The position numbers and the translations under genes are program-made. Positions 37,201-52,200 of a stretch of 64,000 bases of DNA are shown piece after piece. How positions within the stretch are numbered: the stretch's first letter is position 1; each line of letters opens with the position of its first letter. The notes beneath the pieces are model-generated. The model was not told the DNA's origin and did not search any database. It worked only from the letters and a program-made list of their open reading frames with translations. Origin of the DNA: Todiramphus chloris collaris. Taxonomy: Eukaryota > Chordata > Aves > Coraciiformes > Alcedinidae. The DNA lies in contig JANVCC010000076.1 in NCBI GenBank assembly GCA_025345505.1, positions 5,443,577 through 5,507,576 on the forward strand, written 5' to 3'.

Positions 37201-40200
37201 CAGAGCTTGTATTTGTATGGAGTTTTGGTCTTAATTTGCTTACAGGATTCTTTAATACTGTTACTGCTAAAGAAATGTATCTTGTTGCGTATTCTCAAGT
37301 CACAGTTTGGCTTTCAGGTGACCCATGCTAATGTTTATAGCACATTTTGACTGTCGAGTAGTGGCTCTGGGAAACATTTTTCTATGTACTTGTAATATTG
37401 CTTTCACATAATGTGTGCTGGCAGGCTCAGCAGAGGCCAAACGCTGAAAATGGCCACAGAAACTGCACTTGGTAACAAGAAGGGGAGCAGAGCAGCTTCT
37501 GCTGTTATGAATCCTATGTTTTCTGCAGAAAAAGAGAGAGCTATGGACTTGCTTTGGGACCCCAGGTGCCACCATCTAGGCAAAACAGTCTAAGGACTGT
37601 CAGAAAAAGCCTGATAGAGACTGATACTGAAGAAATTGAAATAACTATGCTCAGGAAGAAGACATTTTGTCAGGAGAAAGTCTAAATTACATTCTTTTCT
37701 CGAGTGAGAGATGACCCAGCATGCTGCTAAAAGCCACAGTAGTCCCTGAGCCATAGAAATGCTGCTCAGGAAACTTCAGCATTAGGATTTTGGATCCTAT
37801 GCTCAGGGGTTTCGTGGCTCCATGGCAATGGCTGCCAAGTGCTCTGGAGCCAGAGAGCCCAGAAGCCCCAGAAATCACAGCTCCAACATGCTGTTGCTGT
37901 AGGAAGCATAACATGCAGAGTATATGGAAGTGATTTTTTTTTTCCTGCTCTGATTAAGAAAATAATAATTTAGAAAAATATCAAAAGGAAAATACAAATT
38001 AATTTGAAAATTTACTGCTATGAAGCCATTTTCACAGAAATCCCCCAGCCAGCTCTACCTACATGCCCTTCATGCAGCTCACTGATATTTGCAGTTGCTG
38101 CCTATGGCCAAGCCTGCTGAAGTCAATACTGGTAAATCCCATCAGGTTTGACTTTTGGCCTGCAAGCCTCTGATTCCATCAAATTCTTTTTCTTGGTTTA
38201 ACTTCTGTTTTGAGAGCAAGTCTGACTACATGACTACCTGAGCATCATTTTATAACAGTTCTTAAAGCCTATAATCTCTGTATTTCAAAGGTTTTTTTAA
38301 TAGAATTAGTGTGTGTCTGCATTTTACTGTTGGGGAAGCTATTAGCACAGAGATATCAAGTGATTTACCTGAAGGCAAACAGTGAGTGAGTGGCAGAGCT
38401 ACAAACAGTTCTGTCATCTCCTGATATTCTTAGTGTGTTTACATTTAAACGTGTGCAGATATCAGCATTAAATAATGATACCATTACATAATCCACACAT
38501 TATTTTCAGCAGCAGTGTTTTGTACAAAGGAGGAGGAGCCATATAGGAGCAGACAGTTCAGCAGTGTGCCTTGAACACAAGGCACAGGAGTTAGAGGTGG
38601 GACTAGCCATGAATGGCTTAGCAATTACTTCTGGGTATTGTGATGCCCTTTGCAAAACCCAATGAGCAAAGAGCTTTTCTGAATTCAGACTTACAGAATT
38701 TGGTATATTCACTCCTAACAGCTTATTTCCTAATCTTGGCCCATGAGCTCTTACATCAATAGTACCATGATGTAAACCTCTGGTACTATTTATTCCTACA
38801 CTTATCCCTTCTCTCCCCAGTGTGCATTGACAAGGTGAGGACGCCCCAGGTTCTCGCAGGGTTTGCTGGCAGAAAAGAGCTGACGTGGGGGAGGACTCAG
38901 ATGGCTGTCCTGAGAAATCATCCCTCTGTAGCTTGGCATAGCAGCCCAGTTAATGCCTAACACATGAGCCCACGGAGACTAACTTTAGCCAAAAGCATGA
39001 AGACATTGGCTGTCAAAATGTTTTTGGAATGGTTGTGTCCTCGAGGAGGGAATGAGGTGAGGGATTTGTGGAGGCCATAGCTCAGAGTGATCAGGAGAAC
39101 TGCTTTTTTATTCGTTCTCATAAGCAGTGAGCAGGGCTTTCCAGCAAGCATGTAAGTTTGGCAATGGATTTGATGAAATGGCCCACCAGCATCAGGGGGC
39201 ATCAGGCCATCCTGCCACCCTGAGGCAGTGTGCTCTGCACTCTCCTCTGCACAGGGCTGCCAGGCCTTGATATATCAGGTCACACACACTATGAGGCAGG
39301 AGCCCTGACTCCAGAGTTATGCTTTAGGTGTCCCAGCATTATTGTCTTGCTCCTTTCTGCCTTCTAGGTTCTTGGCATGCTGGGATCATGGGCACATCAT
39401 AAGTCTGCTGATAGCAACATTGGATTCATGAGGTCCTGCAGCGCCTCATAGAGCAAGCTGCCTAAGTTCTGGTGGAATTGTTCTTCTCTCTGTGACACTG
39501 CTGACACCCTCGCTGAGCCTGCAATTGTTTCAGCACAGGCTTGTTCCTGCAAGGAGCATAATTCACAGTGATAGTACTTACATTCAGGAAAGAGCCTGGC
39601 ATCTTCTGATGCCACTCACAAGATCAACTCTCAACTCAAGCTCTTCTGAATACATGGTAGCAAACACTGCAGGATCCACCATAAAGACATAAACCACTAA
39701 CTGCTAAACCACTAAACTGCTAAAACACTATCTATTATATTCCAAAAGTCAGGTAGTCTGGTGAAGTCCCCACTGACTGTAAAAAGGGAAATATAGCCCC
39801 CATGTTCAAAAAGGGAAAGGTGGATGAACCTGGAAACTATAGGGCAGTCAGTCTCACTTCTGTGCCTGATAAGATCATGGAGCAGATCCTCCTGAAGGCA
39901 CTACTGAGGCAGAAGAATAACAATGAAGTGATTGGCTACAACCCACATGGCTTCACCAAAGGCAAATCATGCCTCACCTAACCTGGTAGCATTCTATGAG
40001 AAAGTCACAGCATCAATAGATGGGGGAAGAGCAACCAACATAATTTATCTGGACCTGAGCAAAGCCTTTGACACTGTCCCACATGATATTCTGGTCTCCA
40101 AGCTTGTGAAATATGGGTTTGATGATAATTCAGTGGGTAAAGAACTTGCTCGATGGCCGCGCCCAAAGAGTGGTTGTCAATAAGTCCATATCCGAGTGGA

Positions 40201-43200
40201 GGCCAGTGACAAGTGGAGTCCCTCAAGGATCAGTACTGGGACCAGTCTTGTTTAACATCTTCGTCAGCGACATGGACAGTGGCACTGAGTGCACCCTCAG
40301 CAAGTTTGCCTATGACACCAAGCTGTGTGGGGCGGCTGACACGCTGGAGGGAAGGGATCCATCCAGAGGGACCTCGACAGGCTGGAGAGGTGAGCCCATG
40401 CCAACCTCATGAAGTTCAACAGGGCCAAACGCAAGGTCCTCCATCTGGGTCGGAGCAATCCCAAGCACCAATATAGGCTGGGCAGTGACTGGCTTGAGAG
40501 CAGCCCTGAAGACAAGGACTTGGGAGTGCTGGTGGATGAGAAGCTCAACATGAGCCATCAGTGTGCACTTGCAGTCCAGAAAGCCAATCATATCCTGGGC
40601 TGCATCAAGAAACGTGTGGCCAGCAGGTTGAGGGAGGTGATTCTCCCCCTCTACTCCACCCTTGTGAGACCTCACCTGCAGTAATGCATCCAGTTCTGGA
40701 GCTCCTGTTACAGGAAAGATGGATGTGCTGGAACGTGTCCAGAGAAGGGCCATGAGGATGATCAGAGGGCTGGAGCACCTCTCCTGTGAGGACAGACTGA
40801 GAGAGTTGGGGTTGTTCAGTCTGGAGAAGAGAAAGCCTGGGGAGACCTTATTGTGGCTTTCCAGTATCTGAAGGGGGCCTGCAAGAAAGCTGGGGAGGGA
40901 CTTTTTAGGCTGTCAGGCAGTGATAGGACTAGAGGGAATGGATTAAAGCTAGAGATAGGTCGATTCAGGTTAGACATTAGGAAGAATTTCTTTACCATGA
41001 GGGTGGTGAGACACTGGAACAGGTTGCCCAGAAAGGTGGTGGAAGCCACATCCTTGGAAGTTTTTAAGACCAGTCTGGATGGGGCTCTGAGCAACCTGAT
41101 CTAGTGGGAGGTGTCCCTACCATTGGCAGGGGGGTTGGAACTAGATGATCTTTAAGGTCCTTTCCAACCCTGACAATTCTATGATACTATAATTCTATGA
41201 TTCTATGACATTAACCTTCTTGCTGCCACCTCCCTGAACATCCCATCTCTCCTGTGCTGGAGAGGGCTGCTGACTAGGAAGCCACACACTGACAAGCAGC
41301 CCAGCTGTTTTCCACCAGACCCTGGCAAGAGCTGCATGTGAATGAGAACAAGAGAAGCTTAATGGCATTAGCTTTGCTATGTGATCATCATTTTTCCCCG
41401 CAGTAGGAACAGACTGCTGGAAACTGGACCACTTTGGAGGACAGGTGGTCTTAGTCAGGACCTTCTGAAAGAAATGCTTTCCAGGGTTGGTGTGTGTTTC
41501 CAAAGGCCATGTCTGAAGGGGCTGATGATGTCTAGCATGCTTACTTGTCTTCCTTGTTGCCCCTCAGAACTTTTACTCTTTGGAGCTACCAGGCTCTGCA
41601 TTGTAGGTGGTTACAACTTTTTTAACCAGAAATTAGAAGGAGGTCAACAAGGAGAGCCAGGAGTGCTAAGGTTTGGGTTGAAAATTACTTACTTCAAAGC
41701 AAGAGTATCAAAGCAGAGAACAAATACATGCAAACACTGCAGCAGACCCTATACAGGACAGGGCAAGGAAACCGCTGTGATAAAAAAGTATTCACAGTGA
41801 TGACTGTTTTCTGGAATAAAGAGACTCTTGGACCTCAAAGAACAAGGACGCTCTGAGCAGCTGCAGTAGCACTGCTCTGCTTGGTCATTTCTGTTGCTGC
41901 AGACTCAGCAGCGAGTGGGTGAGGCTTTAGGTGGGAATCTCAGATGTACCTCCAACCTCTACATTATCACAGGTGCTTCAGCAGGCAAGTCTGATACTAA
42001 CAGCCAGCTCCACCAAGGTGCACACATTAGTAGCTAAAAGGTGCCTAAATAGGTGCTAAATAGGTGCCTAATTGTCATTTAGGAAATGGCCTTCAGTATC
42101 AAATAGAAGTCCTGGAAGTGTAACAAGGATTATTCCCCAAAAGCATCACCCTGCAATGCAGTAGATTCCATTCAGGTTTCTAGCATGAGAGGATTTGGAT
42201 AAACTGCCCTCGCTCCCTGTGTTTCAAAAGTGAGAAAACTCTCCACCCTTTTTTGTGCCTCTTGTGATGACCCAGAACACAGCCTCCCACCTCCATGCCC
42301 AGCTCCATCCACAGCTCATGGAGAAATGCTGAGGCAGACAATTCACCACAAAGAATTTTTGCCTTAATTTATCCCCCATGAAAGAGTCCTGGAAGTTCAA
42401 ATCTCCTCTCATTGTTGCATTTTGCTAGTGCTCATATTAATTCTGGAAATGTCAAAGGAAATCATAACAAGAGTAGCTGATCAGCCAACCCCAAGTACTA
42501 GAGATGGTGGATTTCCACTCCTGATCTCTGGGCCTCTTCGCTTTTGCAGTGGTTCCACCAGCTAGGAATAATTACACAAAACTATGATGTAATCCCTACT
42601 GAAATCCAATTCTTTTCATTCCCTTCCAGCCAATTGGAGCTCACCCCTGATGTTTTCCAGCTCCCTGCTTCTGTGAATGAGACCGTATCCATGTGAAAAT
42701 ATGCTTGGATCACCCACTGTGGTTTATTCATCCGGAGGCAATTTGGAGGTTGTTGCTTACAATTAGACACTTGATCTTTATCAGTATTGTTCTAAGCCCT
42801 TAGAAAGCTGTGTCTCTGGATACAACCTTTCCGGTACTTGGATGGCCTATTTAATTACACAACTGAACCTATTTGTGCATGGGATGCCGGAGTGAGTGAA
42901 ATCCTTAACGATCCCCAACATTCACTTTCTCTCTATCAAAGGCAAGAACTAATATTTAGAATGAGTTCCCCAATGGGTCCCTTGGAAAACAGTATCACAC
43001 TGCAGAGGAGAGCACTCTCTGCTCAAGGGTGACATTGTAGGGCAACATGGAAGCTGATATGCTCATTATTGTACCAAATGACAAAGGAGAGTAAATCATC
43101 TTGAGGTGTTTCATTTTGGAGATGTCAGTTTTCCAGCTAAACAGGGACAATGCCGAAGCAATGCCGGATGCGAAAGACACTCTAAAGAATTGCATAATGC

Positions 43201-46200
43201 TTTGATTATGAACGTGCTGGAATGCAAATGTTTATGAATGTGCATTAACCATAACAGGAAAACAGCATTTAATGATACAGATGCACTCTAGTGTAGCCAA
43301 CAGAACAGTTTATTCAGCCTTTTGCAAGGATCTGAGCTGGTTTTCTGACAGAAAGAAAGATCCGGCATTGCCTGTTTAAGAAACAAGAGATGGAAATTAC
43401 CAAGTGTTGAGAGTGTAGGGAAAAAGAAAATGAAGGGAACTGAAAAGCAGGAGACTACTAAGGAAGTAGCTGGGCAATTTGTCTGTGAAATGCAGTTCCT
43501 CAGCTCTTGAAGAAATCAAAGAGGAGTATGGAAGCCATAAGAAAGACCAAGCAGGATACTGCCTGGTTGTTTGTGTCATTCCTACCGCCTGGGGCCATTC
43601 TGCCTTGGCAGTGTGTCCTATCAGCTGCAAACAGCATGCAAGAGTGAAATCATGCCCATGAGTGCAGCAAAGGGAAGTGTGTAAGGTGACTTGCCTCAGA
43701 GATGTTTCAGTGTAAAACTCTCAAGGAGAAAAGAAGCCTTTGAATGAACTTTGAGGAAGAAAGAATGAAACTGTCAGCATTTAAGCATGCTGGCTATTCC
43801 AGCAAATGTTCAAAGTAATTTTAAGGTTGCCCCAAAGCACTGCAAGAATGTGCAGTCAGTATGCTTGCACCCGAGAAGATACGAACAGTGGTATCAGTAG
43901 TCGTCAGAGAGAACAAGGAGTGGTTAGAGGCAGAGGCCCCAAATCTCTGCTGTACTCCAGGCCCTTCTCTCATTTCTTCTAGCTCTGAAGTAACTAAAAA
44001 AATACATTCCCTGCCACTTCAGCTAGAAGGCAGAAAACATCTCCATCAGCAACTTAAAACTGTATACCAGACCCCTGTCATTTGTGACCTTTGCAAAAGA
44101 TGGGGGGGACCCTAAAGTGTTCCAGAGGTGCTGACTGGTTTCTTTTGGTCTGCATGCAGTTAATCTGTGCTGAAGAGCTGATTTATGCCATACACTAGAG
44201 CAGACCTGGCAGGAAAACACAGTCTCCAGAGTGATTCAGTGATGAAATGACAGGGAAAAGTATCTTTATCCTATCCAGCGTGGCAAGAATACCTGGAATG
44301 TAACTTGGTCCAAACTGCCCTCCTGCAACACTGATCTGTTCTTCAACACTGCACATCATACCAGGGGGAGTCTTGTGGATGATTTTATCTCTAAGGCATG
44401 TCAGAAGACTGAGGAAAAAGCTCAGGATGGTTTTGGGGTGCGGCAACTGGAGATTCCCTCTGAATCTATTTAATGTGGTTTAGAAATATACCTCTTTTCC
44501 CATTTACAAAGAGATAATTTCTGGTTTATTTAGATTGTAGCAACGCCTGGGGCTATGCTCTGCGCAGAATACCATGGGTTTTTACACGTTTCACTTTCTG
44601 AAAAACAAAAAGGCTGGATAGTTAATAGACACTGAGAAAATAACAAAGGGACAAGAGGAGGTGTCAATAAAGCACATGCCCTGTCTCTTTTGGCCGTGCT
44701 GTCAGTTACGTTTACTCACTGGAGTTTCAAAACACTGTAAAAATGTTATGAGATCAAACACTGCTAAATGGTATGAGCAACTTCCTCCCAGAGACTGCAT
44801 GACTTGCCCAATTCAACAGTCATATGTATTGACAGAGCTCAAGGAAAGAACAGTCCTAGGGACCAGTTTTCTGCAGGCTGATTCAAGAGCAGCTGTTGTT
44901 TAGTGATTGCTTCAGATGTTTGTAACAATTTCCATCAGCCTAGTTTTTCTCTCCGGTGTTTCTGTCCTCCTATGGGGCACCTTGGCTGTTTGTGTAACAG
45001 GAGCCGAACAGCTTTACTTTATTGCTCAGTGAATTAAGACAACCCAAAATTGATGTTAGGTTACCTTAAAGCACCAGGCATAATGTTTGGTGGTTTGGCA
45101 CTTGCTGTGTGAACAGTTCCAGCATCCTTCTAACCAAGGGAGAAAATTCCAGGAAATATACTGAAGTGAAAACTGGGAGCAGAAACCTCTACCTCCATCT
45201 CAAGCCAAGCCCTTTGAATTCACCCACTAGGCACTAAGCAACACAGACCTTGCCTTGTAAACACATGATTCTCCTGGAAAGGAGTATGCTGTGGGGAGGT
45301 GAAGGCAGCAAGGATAACATTCTAGGAAGCATCTAGCCAGCATCGCAGTATACTTCTGATCAGCTCAGGAGAACAAAAGAAGGCATTATCCCACCAGAAC
45401 TGAACTCTGAAGGTAACTTATTAAAAATCTCTCTGATGACTGCAGTACTGTTATCTTACCTGGCTTTGCAGAGACATGTGGACCAATGGAGCTTCCTGTA
45501 TGACTGCACTGGCCCATATCTTCACTGCAGGATTATCTCACCCTGTCTGAACTAACTGTCCTTTTGAACAGTCTTGCCCATAAAGAGTAGTTTAACCCAG
45601 TAATAGTGCTGAAGGCACACACAGCAATACTACGTTGCCTCTCAGAGGGAATCCCAGGAAGGTTCTGGAGAACAAGCCACCTCTGAGAGTATTCTGCCAG
45701 TGATCACACTACAGCATTGCTGTATGACAGGCTAAAGGGTGCTGCTGGTTTAAGCTTTAGTTTGTAACCTCTAATAGGTCTGCAAAACCTGAGAACTGAC
45801 ACATTCCAGTTAAAGGATTTTGATAGTGTGTGGGTCTCAAAGCAGGGGATTGTGATAGTGAAAAAAGGCCACTAGCCTTTACTACTTATCAGCTCCAGGT
45901 ATATATTTGCTTTGTCAGCAGGAGGAGCTTGGTTCTTATTTGCCACCCTATACATGCAAGTTTATAGGGAGAACAGTAGAAATGCGATGGAGGACAAGTG
46001 GCATTAATCTCATCTCTGACATAGCCACCAAAAAAAGCCACCTTGACACAAGTAGAGAATCCTGTCCCTTTAAAAAAGCTGTAATAAGTTATTTTCCACT
46101 GGAAAAAATAAGCAAAAGGCAACAAACAAAAAGAAAACAACAACAACAAAAAAAACCAACAAAAAAAAACAATGACAGGGATAGGATTAGAGAAATTAAG

Positions 46201-49200
46201 ACTTCTGTTTCTTTTTGGAACACTTCCCCTAACTGGAATAGGACTGATTTCCAGGACAGAGTGGCAAGAAAGGGCTCAGGGGCATTTGGTTATAGCTGAA
46301 GTACACATGTGGGCTGCAAAAGGCACATGTATCAGTGATTCCAGACAGTGATTATGGCACTCCTTGAAACCTATCACTAAGAATCTTTCTGACAAAATTA
46401 AAAAAACCCCTCCAAGCATTCCCTTAGAAGACTCTGCATGACATGTCCATCGTTAGGTAAGAAAATTAGGTTTAATGTCCAGAAGCTTTCCCCAGTGCCT
46501 CATCCTAGACTAATGGGATTAAAACTCTGTCTAGCCTATGCCAAGCTCTGACAGCTGGGCTTATTATAGTATCATGGAATTGTTCTGGTTGGAAGAGACC
46601 TTTAAGATCATCAAGTTCAAAGGCTAACCCAGCACTGCAAGGTCACCACTAAACCATGTCCCGCAGCACCATGTCTACACATCTTTTAAATCCCTCCAGA
46701 GATGGGGACTCCACCACTGCTCTGGGCATCCTGGGACAGGGCTTGACAACCCTTTCAGGGAAAACAATTTTCCTCCTGTGCAACCTAAACCTCCCCTGGC
46801 ACAACTTGAGGGCATTTCAATGCTCTCAAGCTTGTTCCTTGGTGAATACTTCCACAGCTGCCCCAGTACCTTTGGATGGATCCCATCTGGCCCCGTAGAC
46901 TCGTGTTGTGTCTAAGTGGTGTATTAGGTCCCTGACCTCTTAGATTATGGGGGCTTCATTCTGATCCCCATCCCCATCTTCCAGCTCAGGGTCTGGGAAC
47001 TCAAGAGAACAAGTGGTCTGACTGTTAAAGACTGAGCCAAAGAAGGTGTTCAGTACCTCAGCCTTTTCCTTGTCCTCAGTCACTATGTTTCTCCCACATC
47101 CAAGAGAGGCTGGAGATTCTCTTTAATCCTCCTTTTGCTGCTGAAGTATTTTTAGACATATGTTTAATTGTCTCTTATGGCAGTAGCCAGATTAAATTCT
47201 AGCTGGGCTTTCGCCTTTCAAATTTTCTGCCTGCACAGCCTCACAGAATCTTTGCAGCCTTCCTGAGCTGCCTGCCACTTCTTCCATAGGCCGTGGACTT
47301 TCCTTTTCTTCCTGAGTTCTAGCCAAAGCTCTCTGTTCATCCAGTCCAGTCTCTTCCCTGCCAGCCCATCTTATGGCACATGGAGGTGGCTGCTCCTGTG
47401 CCTTAAAGATTTCACTGTTGAGTAATGTCAAGCACTCCCAGACTCCTTTGCCCTTCAGGATGGCCTCCCAAAGGACTCTGTCAACTAGTCTTCTAATCAG
47501 GTCAAAGTCTGCCCTCTAGAAGTCCAAGGTCACAGTCTGACTGACCCCCATCCTTCCTTCCCCAAGATCTGTAAACTCTATCACTTCATGATCACTATGC
47601 CCCAGATGGCCTCCAGCCTTCACATCACCCACAAGTCCTCTGTTCACAGGCAACGGGTCTAGCAGGGAGCCTTCCCCAGTTGGCTCTCTCACCAAGACAG
47701 GAAATTGTGTCAGGAAATTATCCTCCACATACTCAGGAACCTCCTGGGCTGTTTCCTCTCTGCTGTGCTGTATTTCCAGCAGAGATCTGCTCAACTGAAG
47801 CCCCCCCCATGAGAACAAGTGGTAGTGGTGGTGAAACTTCTCCCAGGTGCTCACAGAATATTTGATCTGTCTCCTCATCCTGGCTGGGTGTTCTATAACA
47901 GAGTCCCACTGTGGTATCTGTCTCATTGGCCTTCCCCCTGATTCTCACCCATCAGCACTCACCCCTGTCATCACCATCATTATGGGCAAGGCAACCAAAG
48001 CACCCCCTAACATGCAGGGCCTCTCCACTGCCTCTCCTTCCTGGCCTGTCCCTTCTGATGAGTTTAGAGCCATCCACTGCAGCACTCCAGTGCTGCAATT
48101 CATCCCACCATGGTTCTGTGATGGCAACTATGCCATCATTCTCCTGCTGCACGATGGCTTCCAGGTCCTCCAGTTCGTTGCCCATGCTGTGTGCATTGGT
48201 GTAGACGCACTTCAGCTGGGCTATTGATCCCAACACCTTTTTGGGGGCAGAAGGCCTGATTCCTACCTCATAATTCCCAGGCTCTTCCCATCCATATCCC
48301 TTCTGTCTTTGCTGTCACATGGCACTCGGTCCCCTACCTATACTGCGATAGCAGACTTAAGGATCTCACTAGACAACAAACATTGATGTGACACCCCCTG
48401 GCTCATCTCCAGGGAGCCTGGTTTTATCCCTTTTCCCCCTCAAGCAGAGTTTAAAGCTCTTTCAGTGAGCCAAGTCCTGCACAAAAATCCTTTTCTGCCT
48501 TTGATACAGGTGGACTCTGTCTATCTCTGGCAGGCCTGGTGTCATGTAAACCAACCCATGATCAAAAACCTGAAGTCCTGCTGGTGGCACCAGGCTTGGA
48601 GCCAGGTGCTGATCTGATGGGTCTTCCTGTTTCTTCCCTCAGTATTTCTTCCTTCCCTGCAACTGGAGGGATAGAGGAGAACACTACTTGTGCTCCTGAT
48701 CCCTTGACCAGTTGTTCCAAGGCCCCCAAGTCTCTCTTGATGGCCCTTGGATTTCTCACTGTGAGTTTATCATTGCCTACTTGAAAAGTCAATAGTGGAT
48801 AATATTCTGAGGGCCATATGAGGGTAGGAAGTTTTCTCAGCACATCTTTAACCCAGGCCCCAGGGAGGCAGCAGACTTCCCTAAGAAGTGGGTCTGGTCT
48901 GCATATCAGGCCTTCTGTTCCCTTCAGAAGGGAGTCACCTATGACAATCACCTGTATGTTTTTCTTTGTAGAAAGAAAATGCATTTCTCCCATAGCAGAA
49001 GAAGGCAGAGGGTGTGGGAGTGTTAATGCTTTCTCCCTATCTTAAATATCAGCCAGTCAGTCTGTTAAGGGTTAGGGCATCCTTGAGAACAAACCCAAGT
49101 CAGAGTTGTATCGGGCGAAGAAGAATGGCAGGGGATTATATCAGCAGTGGGGAAGGGCCTGAAAGCTATATTCAGAGCATAGGAACATAGGAAAGCCAGT

Positions 49201-52200
49201 CATAGAGACATTAAAGGCTACAGCAAAGAGTTTATACAGATTAGTCAGTTGGATTAGACCCTTCATTAGGATGCAGAACAAACCTCTTCTACTTGGCAGA
49301 CAGGAGCGAGAAGCAGAATAAAAATGGAAATCGGATCTGAGCCCTGAATTCCCCATTCAGCACAAGTTCCTCTTATTTGCGTAGGAACTCTAGTTTGCCT
49401 GGCTTTGTTTGAAATAAAGGTAACAGGAAATTTCAGGGCAGGATGAGGTTAAGGTCTCTTGCTTTGGGGCCAGCAAGCCCTGGGAGGACTCTTTCAGAAC
49501 ACCCCGTCCTAGGAGGAGGACAAGCAGAGGGGGAGAGCATTTGCCACGGAGTATCAGCAGTACCATCTCTCTACAGCTTCATCTTCAGCAGGCAAACTCA
49601 ACACTGAGACTTTGGAAAAGAATTAGTTTGAGCTGAACAAGTAGCTGTCACACTGTACAGAGTCATTGACAGTCTGATACTTGAGTGGATGCTTTTTAGC
49701 ATGCAGAGCACCAGGATGAGGCCACTAGTCAGTTCATTACTTTTTCTCTAACAAGCATCTTTTGAGGAAGTTGCATCTCAGTTTCAGGGTATTACAGGCT
49801 AAGAAAACAAGATGATCTGGATTTGTTGGGTTGGGTTTTTTTAATGCCTCTGATTGCTGCATTATTTGCATTAATTCAAAGAGGTCATACAGAAAAGCCT
49901 GAGTTTGGCCTGAATGATGTCGGCATCGCAAAGGGGTCACTGAGAGGGCTGTGCAGGTATTCAGTTTAAGATTAGAAAGAAGCCCAAGTATTTAAAACAG
50001 AATTTAGTTTCCTCTAACTAAAGAAAAGAGACTGGTAGTTATAAGCAGCCCGTGCCTTTAATTATTTTATTGATATTGCAAATTGTAATTGACAGAGCAA
50101 TTAGGGTTGAATATTACTCCAAGAAAGCAGCTTGGCCAATGTTGATCACCCTGTTAAATAGATGGAATTTCATTTAATAGTGGAAAAAATAGGTTCCTCG
50201 TGGTTTATCACATTAAGGTGATTCCCACATCTTTAAAACTAAACTATAGTAACAGACAAAACGACACAGCTGCATTGGGATGGTGAAGGATTTAGAAGAT
50301 TTCTGATTCTGACATGAAATGTCCATTGTTGAATTTGTTTAGTCTCACCTTAACTTATTCCTCAATAAGATAATCCCACAGTTTCCATTCCTCTGAAGCA
50401 TGTCCCCTGGATTTCTTTAAAACCCTTGTATCAATCTGGGTACCTTCTGTTGCACCACCTCAAATCTTCTACATGCACTTAACATTAAGGGGCTGTAACT
50501 CTCTTCTTTCTTATACCTATTTTTCATGAACATAAATCCATTTACTTTGATTGGATTGCACCCGACTTGCTCCACAAAAACTAAACTAAAAGAATCAGCC
50601 TCATAGTGTCCACAGTCTTATTCAATATCCCTAAAGTGACCATTTTATGATTGTTTTCTGCAGAAATTAATTGTTTTCCCTCAGCTTCACCTCACAAGAC
50701 AGTGCTGTTGCTAGAAGACCTAATAGATTTTGAGCAAGTCCCTTTAACATTTAAACTGTAATGCTGTTCAGGAAACTACATGACTAATTTTTAAAGAATT
50801 ACAGTCACAGATATATTTTCCAGTTCTTCCATTTGCTCTTAAAAAACAAATCAAACTTTAATATTCTGCCTGCCTTCCTTCCCCCCCCCCCCCCATGCCC
50901 TGGAAAATACTTAGGATACGTTTTGGCAAAACTGAAGGAAATATATTAAGAAAAAATTAATTTGAAGCCAGAGAGAACAGAGATTTGCCATGATCTTTTC
51001 CCACTGTGAGGTTTGCTATTTACATAAAAGATAAAAAAGTCAACCTTTATCTGTGTTACGGAAGATAGCAATATAGGTGCTGGAAAAAATATTTCCTAGC
51101 ATAAGTAAAAGACAATCATACAGCTGCAATCATCATAAAGTAACAGCATTTTACCCACCTAAACTGTTCTTTTACAAATCAAACTACAGGATTCCTGTCA
51201 AGTTAAAAATCCTACTGTGTATATTTTTAAGTGTCTCCTCCCTTTTATTGTTACTACCTATACCCTTCATTGTTTACAATAAGACAGAGTTCTTATCCTA
51301 TTGGTTTTTACTACCTCCTCTGTTGTCTGCTCTGTGTGTTGCACGGGTGAAGTTTCTACACTAAAATTACAAAAGAAAACTAGCACAAAAATGTGAGCTT
51401 CGTTTCTTGCCGTGACTGTAGCGCAGAGCCTGCCAAAACTAGGGTTGAGGTTTGCTGGAAATTTAATTAATTTGAAATTTATGTTGGTTCTGAACCAGGC
51501 ATGAATCTTTTTTTTTTTTTTTTTTAACTCTCTCCTAAAGACAGGAACAGAACTAATCTCACTGAGATTAGCAGTTGCAAAACTGCTCAGGAGTTTCTAG
51601 TCCCTAAAACCTACTGAACAACTACTCCCAGGAAAGAGGCTGTTAGCAAAAGAGGCAGCTGTGTTAGCCCTAAGGTCAAGAGCCCTTAATTTTCAGCAAA
51701 CCCTTCCCTATAGAAAACACCACAGGAATTTATGCAATTTGGCAGAATGGGGCATGTTGTTCAGAAAAAAAAACCTTTTACAAGCTTAGAGAAAATGTAA
51801 AACTACCTCTCCTCTGGTCTGCTGGTAGAAAAGTCAAGTCTTACAAGCTACTTCTGGATCTGTAGGAATAGACAGGTCTTTTATCTCAAAACAATCCATG
51901 TGAGGAGGTACTGTGTCACTATGATTTAACTCCCCTGATGAAGTAAAAGCAATTCCAGGAGAGAAATCCACTGCTGACCATGACACGTGTGGGGAAAAGA
52001 TTTTGAAGTAGTGAAGTTTGTGTATATTGGCTGCTCTGACATAGAATTTAAAACTCTGTAAGAAGGCATAGCATTGTGTGCCTTACGGCCAGAGCAATGC
52101 CACAGCAGGGCACAATAAGCCATGACTTCTGTCTTGGGCCAAATATGATCCCAAGTGGACTTCACTATTATCACTTAAATCATCCTCCAGGGTCAGCTGG

